Assembly: GCA_050942745.1 (NCBI GenBank)
Contig: JBMNNX010000004.1
Span: 1 to 64,000, forward strand
DNA length: 64,000 bases
Reading direction: 5' to 3'
Source: UBA10939 sp050942745
Lineage (GTDB): Bacteria; Myxococcota; Myxococcia; Myxococcales; UBA5297
Part shown: piece after piece, positions 1-8,806 of the stretch
Layout of the letters: each line of letters opens with the position of its first letter
Position numbering within the stretch: position 1 is the first letter of the stretch
Program-made: the position numbers and the translations under genes
Notes under the pieces: generated by a model
Told to the model about the DNA's origin: nothing
Databases searched by the model: none
The model's input: only the letters and a program-made list of their open reading frames with translations

Positions 1-3000
1 GGGGTGGCTCGACGACGAGCACGACCGACGAGGTCTGGGCGTCGTAGCGATAGGGCAGCACGCCTGCGCCGCGCTCGACTTGGATCTCCTTTAGCTCTTG
101 CGGGACCACGACGCCCTGCGCGTTCGCCCCGATGAGCCGCGCCTCCTGGCGCAGGCGCGCGAGCCCCTGTGCAAGCGCCGGGTCCGCCTCCACTGACTGC
201 TCGACGCGCTTTCGTCGCCACTGTTTGGCCGTCATCAGCGTGACGGACTCCGCGCCGAGGACCCGGCGCAGGGCCTCGACCCCCGCCTCCTGCAGCGCGG
301 CGCGCGAGAGCAGCGGCTCGTCCGGCGTGAGGTCCGGGCCGAGCGCTCCGTCCACCACGGCGACGGGGCCCTCGCGGAGGACGTGCCCGGCGACGGTCCG
401 CAGGTCGAGCCAGCGCCCGTCGCAGGCGGCGAGCAGCTTCGCGGCGGTGAGGCGGCGGCCCGCGCCGCCCAGGCTGTCGAGGTGGCGGCGCCGAGCGCAC
501 GCCGGCGCGCTCCAGGTACCGCAGCGTGTACAGCGCCGCGGCGGGGCGGTGCAGCGGGTCGAGCTCGGCCGCCGTCACGGCGAGCTTCGAGAAGAGCGCG
601 TCGATCTGCTGCCAGATGGCATGGCGCAGCTCGAGGGTCAGCGCCGCCTCGGTCCACGCCTCGTTCACCGGCAGGCCGGCGTAATCGAGGACGCCGGCCA
701 GGCCCAGGCCCTCGTCGTCGAAGCGGGAAACGGCCACTCCGGCGCGCGCGAGGACGACGCGGTCTGCGGATGTCCGTCGGACGTCCGCTGGACGCCACTC
801 CGGCGCGCGCGAGGACGACGCCGCTGCCGGCCTCCGCCGGCGAGGCCGGGAGGGCGAGCTCGCCCGAGAAGCCGTGGGCATCGACCGCGAGCCGGAGCAG
901 CGCGTCGCCGGGGAACTGCAGGCCGGCGAGGCGCCTCGCCTGGCGAGAGGCCTCGAGCTCGGCCTGGCGGCGCAGGTCCTCGGTGAGGTCGTCGCTGCCA
1001 ACGCCGAGGGACCGGAGCAGCTCGAGCGCCTCCGGGCTGCGGCGAAGGACGATGCCCTCTATCGAGGGCGGGGCGCGCAGCCCCGCTTCGGCGACGGCGA
1101 CCCTGCCGTAGCGGGCGGCCTCGGCGAGGAGCTGCCCGAGGGTGGCGGGCTGGCCTTCGAGGTCCTCGAACAGCGGCAGCGAGGGCAGCTCGGCCGCCAG
1201 CGGCCCGCCTTGCCCGAGGCGCCAGCGGGCGGCCGCGGTGAGGTAGGCCTTCCAGCCCGGCTCGGCCTGGCCTTCGCGCACCAGACGCACCAGCGCTCGC
1301 TCCAGCGCCTCATCGAGAAGAGCGAAGAGGTCGCGGAAGGCCTGGTTGCGCACCGCGCGGTTCCAGCCCTTGTTCGGCGTGAGCGAGTCGCAGTTGACGA
1401 CGGCGACGCCGCCGACCGGGTGCGCCTGCTCTATCCGCTCGAGTGGGATGCGCCGCTTGTGCAGGTGGATGACCAGCTTGCCGGAGGGCGCAGCGGGCTC
1501 GAGGGCAACTTCGCCTTCGGCCTTCTCGCTGGCGAGCGGCTCGCGCCAGCGGGTCGCGGTCGGCGCCGTCAGCGTGATGACCTTCGGGCGCGCCTGCAGG
1601 TCGGCGGCGACCCGCAGGGCGTCGGCGCCGTTGACGAGCTTGATCGAGGTCTTCGCGACGAGCTGCCGCTCGCCGGGCCGCGGGCACCACACCCAGTCGT
1701 CGGGATCGAGCAGCGCGCCGGCGCCCGGCGCCCAGCGCACCCGCCGCCGCCGCTGCTGCTCGAGCAGGTCCCTGCAGGAGAGCGGCCTGCCGTCAGTGGC
1801 CTCGAACAGCGGCAGCTCGAGGAGCCCGGGCGTCGCCTTCCTTCGCGACCAGAGCCAGGCGACCGACGCCGCCAAAGACGGCTTGAGCCGCGCCTGCTCC
1901 TCCCGCCCCAGGCTGTCCCAGGCCTCGCCGATCTCGAGCACGAGGAGCTCGAGCTCCCGGCAGCAGACGTCGACCGCGCGCCGCAACACCTTGTCTCGGC
2001 GCACGTTGGCGAAGTCCGGGCTCGGCGTCAGCCGATCGTCGTTCAGCGCCGCGGCGGTGCCGGGCGGCAGGGCGGGCTCGGGGACGACGCACAGCGGCTT
2101 CGAGCCGCGGTAGAGCTCGAGGCGGCGCTCTCCGCAGATCAGCGCGACCTCGCCCGCGATCGCGCGACGGGACACGCGCCGGCGCGCGAGGGCCTCGCCG
2201 CGCAGCGCGATCTCCGCGACCGCCGCCGTCGCCTCGTAGCGGCGGCGCGCCTCGAGCTCGGCCTCGAGGGCTCGGGTCACGTCCGCGCGCGCGCTCCAGC
2301 GCTCGAGCGCGGCGAGCGACGCAGGATCGACGGCCAGCAGCGCCGGCTCGCGCGACGCCAGAGCGCCCTCGAGCGGCTCGGTCACGAAGGAGACGTTCGG
2401 CAGCAGGTCGAGGTCGGCCGCGGAGAAGCTCCTGCCGTCGGTCGTCGCGAAGAGCCGCGCGTCGAGCAGCCGCTGCGAGATCTCGGGCGGGAGCTCGGCG
2501 TCGAGCCGCCGGCCGAGCGCGTGCAGCAGGGCCTTGCGCGCGCCCGGCTTGGAGAGGTCGTGCAGCGCCGTGCTCACGAGGCGCTTCATGCCCTCGGCGA
2601 GCAGCGACACGAGATCTTGCTCGAGGTGCGGCAGCTCGAACCTCAGCTCGCCCTCGGCCGAGACGGCGGCGGTGGCGACGTCGAAGCCGGGGGCGGTGAG
2701 CTCTACTGCGCCGCGCAGCGGCAGGGCGCAGGGGAGCGTCCAGCTCTGGAGCGGCCGACCTTCGAAGAGGACGTCGATCCGGGCGCTCTGGCCGCGCTGC
2801 TCCTCGAGGCCAAGGAGGCCGCGGAGGACCACGCCGTCCACCGGGATCTGTGGCCGGACCTCGTCCGGCAGCGCCAGGGCCTGCTCGGGCAGGGCGCGGA
2901 ACGCGCGGCGGATGTCGATCCTCGCCAGCTCGTTCCGCGCATCGCGCGCCGGGACCTGAAGGATTTCGCTGAGCAGCGCTGCGAGCTCGGGCGAAGCGGC

Positions 3001-5484
3001 GACGACGGTGAGCTGTGGTGCGACCTGCGCAGGGAGTGCCTCCAACACCCAGAGCGGACCCTCGCCCACGGCCTTCGAGAGCTGGGAGAGCGAGAGGATC
3101 CCGCTCGAGGTGCGGAGCAGCGGAGCCTCGAGGACGGCCCGCTGGATCTCGTCAGGCTCGTCGAGCCGGCGCGCCCCGGCGAGCTCGTGTCGCAGGAAGG
3201 CCTCGAGGAAGTCGCGCGGCCCTGGCGCGAGTTGATCGAGGGTCCTGCCGGCCGACTGCTTCACCAGATCGGCGACGACGCGGCGCTCTCCCTTTCGCAC
3301 CGCGCCGACGACCGCGTCGAAGGCCTCGTCGCGGACGGCGCTGCGACAGTCGTCGTCGGCCGGCTTCAGGCTCGGGCATTCGACGGCGGCGACGGCCGGT
3401 CCGAAGCGCGGCGGCAGCGCGCAGGTCTCGAGCGCGAACCCGTCGCGCAGCAAGAGCAGCTCGAGGCCGGGGCGCGGCTCGGCCGGCACCGCCACCTCGC
3501 CTCGGATGTCGCTGGCCTCTATCGGCGCGGACGCCGCCTTGCGCGCGAGCACGCGGGGCTCTTCGCGCGGGCCGGCGAGCCGCACGCGGATTTCGAGCTC
3601 GCGCGCGAGCTGCTCGACGCAGGGGACGAGGCGGCGCCGCCCGAGCAACCGGGCGAGCAGCGCCGGCTCGCCTTCGCGCAGGACGACGACCGGGCGCCCG
3701 TCGAGCGCAGGGTGGGGCCAGGGCTGCAGGACATAGCGGCAGACCGGCGCCTCGAGCAGCTCGCCGAGCGAGACGCGCCGCTGGTCGCCGGCGAGGGCGA
3801 AGAGCTTGGCGTCCCTCATTGCCGCCGGGAGTCCCGGCGCGGGGGCGCGCTTGAGGATCAGCGGCAGCAGGTCCCGGGCGTGCGCGAGCAGCGCCTCGGG
3901 CGGCGGCGACGAGCGCTCCAGCGCCTCGAGAATCGCCCGCGCGCAGGTTTCGGCCAGGACGCGCGCGTGCCGGGCCTTCAGCTCGATCGGGTACTGAATC
4001 CACGCCCGCTCCGGCAGCGGCTGCTTCAGGTCGAGCACCGCCCGAGGGCGCAGCGCGCCCAGCTCGAGCCTCGCCTGCTGCACGAAGCGGCCCTTGCAGA
4101 GCAGGCGCAGCTCCCCGGCGCCGCCGCCCGCGCAGAAGGCGACCTCTCCGGCCACCTGGTCATCGGCGAAGGCGGCGCGTGCGACCACGTCGTCGCGCTG
4201 CGGGAGCGCCGCCTCCTCGACCGGATTGCGCGCCCAGGCCTCCAGGCGCGCCTGTGCCCGGCGAAGCGCGCGCGCCTCATCGGCCACGTCGAGCCGGGGC
4301 TCGCCGGGCAGCAGCCGCGCGAGCGGCGTCGATCCGGCGAGGAGAATCGCCGGTCCCGTGTAGCTCCCCGCGGGCAGCGGGCGGGTGGCGAAGCGAAGCC
4401 TGCGCCCAGCCTTCGCCTCGGCGCGAAAGGCCGCCACCGAAGTCCACTCGCCGGCGGGACCCGGCAGGATCGGGGCCGAATCGAGGACCTGGCGCGCTCT
4501 CGGATCGAGGGGCGGGGCGCCGTCCGCGGCGGCGCGCAAAGCAGCCTCGGCCAAGAGCGCCCGGACCCGCTCGTCGGGGCCGCGAGCCAGGCCCGTGGCC
4601 AGATCTGCGAGCAGCTCGACGCACAGCGAGCGCAGGCCCGAGAGGAGCGCCTCGTACCGCGGATCGCTCTCGGCGATGTCCGAGCCCGACGCGTTGCGCT
4701 GGAGCTGGTCGTCGCGCGCCCAGGCCACCACCTGCACCAACGGCAGCTCGAGCTCGCGGGTGATGACCGTCGCTCCGAGCACCTCGAGCGTCAGCCGCGA
4801 GAGCGCGAGCGGCGCGGCGGGGACGGCGGCGACGATGCGCACCGGTCCGAAGGTCGCCTCCTCTTGCAGCAGGGTGGGCAGATCGAAGGTGATCGTGCCC
4901 TGGTCGATGCGCTCGCCGTTGACCGTGAGCCGGGCCGGGAACTGGCGGGCGCAGCGGGCGATCACCTCGGCCTCGGCCGGCCCGGTGAGGCCCTTCTTCA
5001 GGACCCGCCAGCCGAGCCGCTCGCGCACGTGCAGCTCGGTTCCCTTCACCGGCGTCGGAAGCTTGCGGAGCTCGGCGCGTCCGCCCTGGCGCAGCTCGAG
5101 CTCGACCTCGCCCGAGCGGATGCGGATCCAGGCCGGTTTCAGCGCGAGCGCGCCGGCGGTGCCCAGCGCGAGCAGGCGCAGCCGTACGCCGTCCTCGCCG
5201 GCGTCGCTGCCGAGCGCGTGGCCGAGCAGGTCGCGCATCGCCGCGGCGGGGAACGGCGCGCCGTCGAAGGAGAGCTCGAAGTCGTCGGCGTCGGCGCGCA
5301 CCGCGACCTTGCGGGCGCCCGAGGCGGCTGCGGCCCGCAGCAGCTCGAGGACGTAGTGGCTCGGGTCGGCGAGCCGGTGGTCGCGTAGCTTGGCGAGGGC
5401 TCGCTCGCCGTCGATGCGGATGTGGCCTTCGTCCACCCTCTCGGTCGAGGCGCGCAGGCGGGCGGTGAGGTCGCGGAGGGTCAT
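1..5484 (-). CDS. Giant repeat protein with degenerate GHKL/HSP90-like N-terminus (frameshifted, 3' end outside window)
   Basis: The start is the ATG at 5484, which overlaps the stop of the upstream HSP90-like gene as ATGA, so the two are translationally coupled. More than 1800 residues lie in the window. Residues about 1-200 resemble a GHKL ATPase fold: the N-box glutamate (E47 in VLELLRAAA) is kept, but the Mg-binding Asn position is Ala51, and the glycine boxes are poor, so ATP hydrolysis is doubtful. About seven modules of 213-232 residues follow. Their recurring GEVAL...L.L...G.xL cores sit near residues 215, 447, 663, 889, 1112, 1325 and 1542. Several modules also contain an SLTP...VRxxAF segment like one in the partner ATPase, and an LFATTDG-type segment. 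Two frame breaks occur near 733-821 (61-bp duplication) and near 490-500; the third frame then stays open to position 1 (it includes ARLIGANAQGVVVPQELKE). The function is unknown. The layout recalls sacsin-like chaperones, but homology is not shown here. Confidence 0.72.
733..821. repeat. 28-bp direct repeat 61 bp apart; frame-breaking duplication
   Basis: The 28-bp stretch at 733-760 is repeated exactly at 794-821. The offset of 61 bp is not a multiple of three. Removing one unit joins VVLARAGVA directly to VSRFDDEGLGL in one frame, so the duplication, whether real or from assembly, breaks the giant gene. The segment between the copies contains the palindrome CGGACGTCCG. Confidence 0.85.
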
Positions 5485-7055
5485 GACAGGAGCACGGTCT
5501 CGGTTGCCTTCCAGTACGTGTGCTCGTCGAGGCGGCCGAAGCGCAGCGCGAGGAGCCGGAAGACGAGGAGCGCGGCGAGGTGCGGGCCTGTCGCCGCGAG
5601 TTGGATGGCGCGCGCGACGCGCCGGTCGGCGCCGTTGAGGCACAGCAGCGCGGGCGCGGGCGAGGCGAACGGCGAGCGCAGCGCGTCGGCGGCCGCCGCG
5701 GGCCGGCCGAAGTCCTCGACGCAGACGCAGAGGCGGCGGGCTCCGGCGCCGAGCACCTCGCCCACCTGGACGCGCCCGGCGCGGCACCCGGCGGCGTCGA
5801 GCAGCGACTGCAGCGCCAGGCAGAGCACGGGCGCCGCGTCGTCGCGCGAGCGGCGGAGCGCCATCGCGAAGGCGTCCGAGACGCGAAGCGCCTCGGGCAG
5901 CTCGAGGCTCTCGCGGGCGCGCTCGATCGGCCGCAGGGAGGAGTCGGCGAGCAGCACGTTGGTGCCCTGCGCGAGGAGCGCGTCAACGAGCGGGTCGCGC
6001 CCGTGGGCGAAGAGTAGTGCTCGCCGCGCTCGGCGCAGGGCCTTGCCCTGGACTCCGGGGCCGCTCGGTTGGCGCAGCCACAGCTTGTCGGGCGGCAGGC
6101 GCGTGCGCGCGAAGCTCAGCAGGGTCAGGTAGTCGTCCCACGAGCCTTCGCCGTCGGCCGACCGCCGCAGCTCTCCGGGCAGCCGGCGCATCAGCGGACC
6201 GTCGATGAGCTTGCGTGCCGAGGCGAGGACGCGCTCGAAGCTCGCGTCGCGGCGCACGTTGTCGCGGGTCAGCGTGTGCTCGAGCCGCGAGGAGATGACC
6301 TTGAGGGTGACGCCGGGGAAGAAGGGCTCCTGCGTCTCGAGGAGGGTCAGGCCGCGGTTGTAGAAGCCGTAGGTGGGCGGATCGATGCGCGAGGGCCCGG
6401 CGAGGATCTGCGTGTGGCGGTCGCGGTACTCGACGGCGAAGGGCGCGTCGAGGGTGAAGGGCTCGCGCACGAGCCTAGCGGCGTCCGGAGGCGAGCCGTC
6501 GGCGCCGCCGGCGGCGAAGCTGATCTCGACATCCGAGTGCCGGCACCCCCGGCGCAGCGCGTCGAAGGAGCTCTTCACGAAGGCGGAGTAGTCCGGGGCG
6601 CTCAGCTCCTTGTGGAGCACGACGCGGGTCCCGCGCATCGCCTCGGGGCGGCGCAGCAGCTCGTAGCGGTGATCGGGGTGGAGCAGCAGCCGCCAGGCCT
6701 CGTCGCCGCGGCCGGTCTCGACGACCACGAGCTCCGGACCGGGAGCGAAGACGCTCATGAAGCCGATGCCGAACTTGCCGATCTTGGTCGGATCCTTCTC
6801 CTTGCTCGAGCGGAACTTGGTCAGCAGGAACCTCTCGATGACCTCGCGGTTCATGCCCTCGCCCCAGTCCTGGACCTGGACGGTGGCCAGGCCGCGGGGC
6901 AGGGCGGGCTCGAAACGGAGCGAGATCTCGACGCGCTCCGAGCCCGCGTCGATCGCGTTCTGGACGAGCTCCCGATAGAAGGCGAACGGGTCCGAGAACT
7001 GGTGGACCAGCTCCTGGAGCATCTCTCGGGTCGCCGCGGGCACCGGCTGGGACAT
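5481..7055 (-). CDS. HSP90-like (GHKL) ATPase
   Basis: This is a predicted cytoplasmic ATP-dependent chaperone-like protein of 524 aa. The N-terminal Bergerat fold is complete: N-box E29 and N33 in FYRELVQNAIDAG, the first glycine box D63-W-G-E-G-M, and the second glycine box KIGKFGIGFMSVF at about 91-103. A middle region (SRLEHTLTRDNVRRD) resembles the conserved HSP90 middle-domain segment that ends in the catalytic-loop Arg. It is shorter than classical HtpG (about 620 aa) and diverges toward the C-terminus. I chose the start MSQPVPAATREM because similarity begins there; in-frame ATGs at 7067 and 7070 are alternatives, and none has a strong Shine-Dalgarno. Its stop overlaps the next gene as ATGA. 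The pair is probably one operon making a two-component machine, which is inference. Confidence 0.8.
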   Translation of the reverse strand: MSQPVPAATREMLQELVHQFSDPFAFYRELVQNAIDAGSERVEISLRFEPALPRGLATVQVQDWGEGMNREVIERFLLTKFRSSKEKDPTKIGKFGIGFMSVFAPGPELVVVETGRGDEAWRLLLHPDHRYELLRRPEAMRGTRVVLHKELSAPDYSAFVKSSFDALRRGCRHSDVEISFAAGGADGSPPDAARLVREPFTLDAPFAVEYRDRHTQILAGPSRIDPPTYGFYNRGLTLLETQEPFFPGVTLKVISSRLEHTLTRDNVRRDASFERVLASARKLIDGPLMRRLPGELRRSADGEGSWDDYLTLLSFARTRLPPDKLWLRQPSGPGVQGKALRRARRALLFAHGRDPLVDALLAQGTNVLLADSSLRPIERARESLELPEALRVSDAFAMALRRSRDDAAPVLCLALQSLLDAAGCRAGRVQVGEVLGAGARRLCVCVEDFGRPAAAADALRSPFASPAPALLCLNGADRRVARAIQLAATGPHLAALLVFRLLALRFGRLDEHTYWKATETVLLS

Positions 7056-7278
7056 GGCGCGCGCCATCATTGACGAGCATCCGGTTCGGCCAGGGCGAAG
7101 GCTCGGCCGCGCGCCCCCTTCCCCGGCCGGTCGCGCTCGACGCCGTCGCGCTCCTGCCGGCCTTGCCGCGCGAGGAGCGCTGCCCACCCGCACCCGCCGC
7201 GCCTCGCGCCCGCGCGCCGGCCTTGTCGCCCGGATTCGGCGACGGTCGAGTCTATCGGCGGCGCTTCGCGCGCGGGGC

Positions 7279-7325
7279 TTGTCTTTGTTAGTGTATGCGG
7301 TACACTAAGGTCGAGCCCAAGGAGG
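7279..7325 (+). promoter_or_regulatory. pncB promoter and Shine-Dalgarno
   Basis: A possible -35 TTGTCT (7279-7284) is followed after 16 bp by a possible -10 TACACT (7301-7306); both match consensus at 4 of 6 bases. A strong AAGGAGG (7319-7325) lies 5 bases before the ATG at 7331 and fixes that start over the upstream ATG at 7295, which would lie inside the operator. Confidence 0.5.
7288..7308. promoter_or_regulatory. Predicted NrtR operator upstream of pncB-nadE
   Basis: This is a perfect inverted repeat, TTAGTGTA-N5-TACACTAA (21 bp). It overlies the spacer and -10 region of the predicted pncB promoter. The same architecture (same length, same 5-bp centre, TTAGTGT half-site) occurs upstream of the nrtR gene in this window, and I saw no third clear location. 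Binding by NrtR is inferred from the shared motif and the NAD-related genes. Confidence 0.7.
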
Positions 7326-7330
7326 CCCCG

Positions 7331-8806
7331 ATGCGCATCCCGACCGAGCTTTACCGACCCTCGCTGGCGCTGCTGACCGACCTTTACCAGCTCACCATGG
7401 CTCACGCGGCCTGGCGCGCGGGAGTCGCCGAGCAGGAGGCGGTCTTCCACCTCTTCTTCCGCAAGAACCCCTTCGGCGGCGGCTTTGCGCTCGCCTGCGG
7501 GCTCGACCCCGCGCTGGATCTCCTCGGCGGCCTCCGCTTCGACGAGGACGACCTCGGCTACCTGGGCAGCTTGACCGGCTCCGACGGCAAGCCGCTCTTC
7601 GCGCCCGAGTTCCTCGACTACCTGCGCGACACGCCGCTCGCGCTCGACGTCGATGCGCTGCCCGAGGGGACGGCCGTCTTCCCCCAGGAGCCGCTGATGC
7701 GCGTGCGCGGCCCCATCGTCGCCTGCATGCTCGCCGAGACCCCGCTGCTCAACCTGGTCAACTTCCAGACCCTGACCGCCACCAAGGCCGCGCGTATCCA
7801 CCTCGCCGCCGGCGGCGAGCCGGTGCTCGAGTTCGGGCTGCGTCGCGCCCAGGGCATCGACGGCGCGCTCGCCGCGAGCCGCGCGGCCTACGTCGGCGGC
7901 TGCGCGGCGACCTCCAACGTCCTCGCCGGCCGGCTCTTCGGCATCCCGGTGCGAGGCACCCACGCGCATAGCTGGGTGATGCTCTTCGACGACGAGCGCG
8001 AAGCGTTCGATGCCTACGCGCGGGCGATGCCCAACAACTGCGTCTTCTTGGTCGATACCTACGACTCGCTCGAAGGCGTGCGCCGCGCGGTCGAGGTCGG
8101 GCGCTGGCTGCGCGAGCACGGCCACCAGCTCCACGGCATCCGCCTCGACTCGGGCGATCTCGCACAGCTCAGCGTCGAGGCCCGGCGCATCCTCGACGAG
8201 GGCGGCTTCCCCGAGGCGCGCGTCTACGCCAGCAACGATCTCGATGAGGAGGTCATCGCCAGCCTCAAGAGCCAGGGCGCGGCCATCGCGGTCTGGGGCG
8301 TGGGCACCCGGCTCGTCACCGCGCACGGCGATCCTGCGCTCGGCGGCGTCTACAAGCTGGCCGCCGTGCGCCGGCCCGGCGAGCAGTGGCGCTACCGAAT
8401 CAAGGTGTCCGAGCAGGCGATCAAGACCTCGACCCCGGGCATCCTGCAGGTGCGCCGCTTCGAGCTCGGCGGCCGGTGCGTCGCCGACGGGATCTTCGAC
8501 GAGCAGCAGGGCTGGTGCCCGGGGCCCGAGCGCGTCGTCGTCGATCCGCTGGAGCCGACGCGGCGCACGCGGATTCCCGCCGAGGCCGAGGCGCGAGACC
8601 TGCTCGTCCCCGCGCTGCGAGCCGGCCGGCGCGTGCTCGCGCCCGAGCCGCTCGCCGAGACCCGGCGCCGCGCCCAGACCGAGCTCGCCGCGCTGCCGGT
8701 CGGGGTGAAGCGCTTCCTCAACCCTCACCTCTACCCGGTCGGCCTCGAGCCGGGGCTCCACGAGCTGAAGACGAGGATGATCCTCGAGGCCAGGAGGCCC
8801 GCATGA
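7331..8806 (+). CDS. pncB: Nicotinate phosphoribosyltransferase
   Basis: The enzyme joins nicotinate to PRPP to give nicotinate mononucleotide, the entry step of the Preiss-Handler NAD salvage route in the cytoplasm. The 491-aa protein shows the family's features: N-terminal LLTDLYQLTMAHAAW, the phosphoribosyl-binding EFGLRRAQGIDGA, GTHAHSW with the likely phospho-accepting His at 211, IRLDSGDL, YASNDLDE and the GVGTRLVT phosphate loop. Length is normal for the family. The start is set by AAGGAGG five bases upstream. The stop overlaps the ATG of nadE as ATGA, so the two form a coupled operon of consecutive NAD-salvage activities. The 21-bp palindrome at the promoter suggests NrtR repression. 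Confidence 0.95.
   Translation: MRIPTELYRPSLALLTDLYQLTMAHAAWRAGVAEQEAVFHLFFRKNPFGGGFALACGLDPALDLLGGLRFDEDDLGYLGSLTGSDGKPLFAPEFLDYLRDTPLALDVDALPEGTAVFPQEPLMRVRGPIVACMLAETPLLNLVNFQTLTATKAARIHLAAGGEPVLEFGLRRAQGIDGALAASRAAYVGGCAATSNVLAGRLFGIPVRGTHAHSWVMLFDDEREAFDAYARAMPNNCVFLVDTYDSLEGVRRAVEVGRWLREHGHQLHGIRLDSGDLAQLSVEARRILDEGGFPEARVYASNDLDEEVIASLKSQGAAIAVWGVGTRLVTAHGDPALGGVYKLAAVRRPGEQWRYRIKVSEQAIKTSTPGILQVRRFELGGRCVADGIFDEQQGWCPGPERVVVDPLEPTRRTRIPAEAEARDLLVPALRAGRRVLAPEPLAETRRRAQTELAALPVGVKRFLNPHLYPVGLEPGLHELKTRMILEARRPA

Noticed and set aside
874..5388. Very long plus-strand open frame opposite the giant gene
   Set aside because: High GC leaves antisense frames open. It shows no domain, start signal or protein-like composition, while the minus strand has clear motifs.
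7295..7330. Upstream ATG at 7295 as the pncB start
   Set aside because: It lies inside the operator and has no Shine-Dalgarno; AAGGAGG stands correctly before the ATG at 7331.
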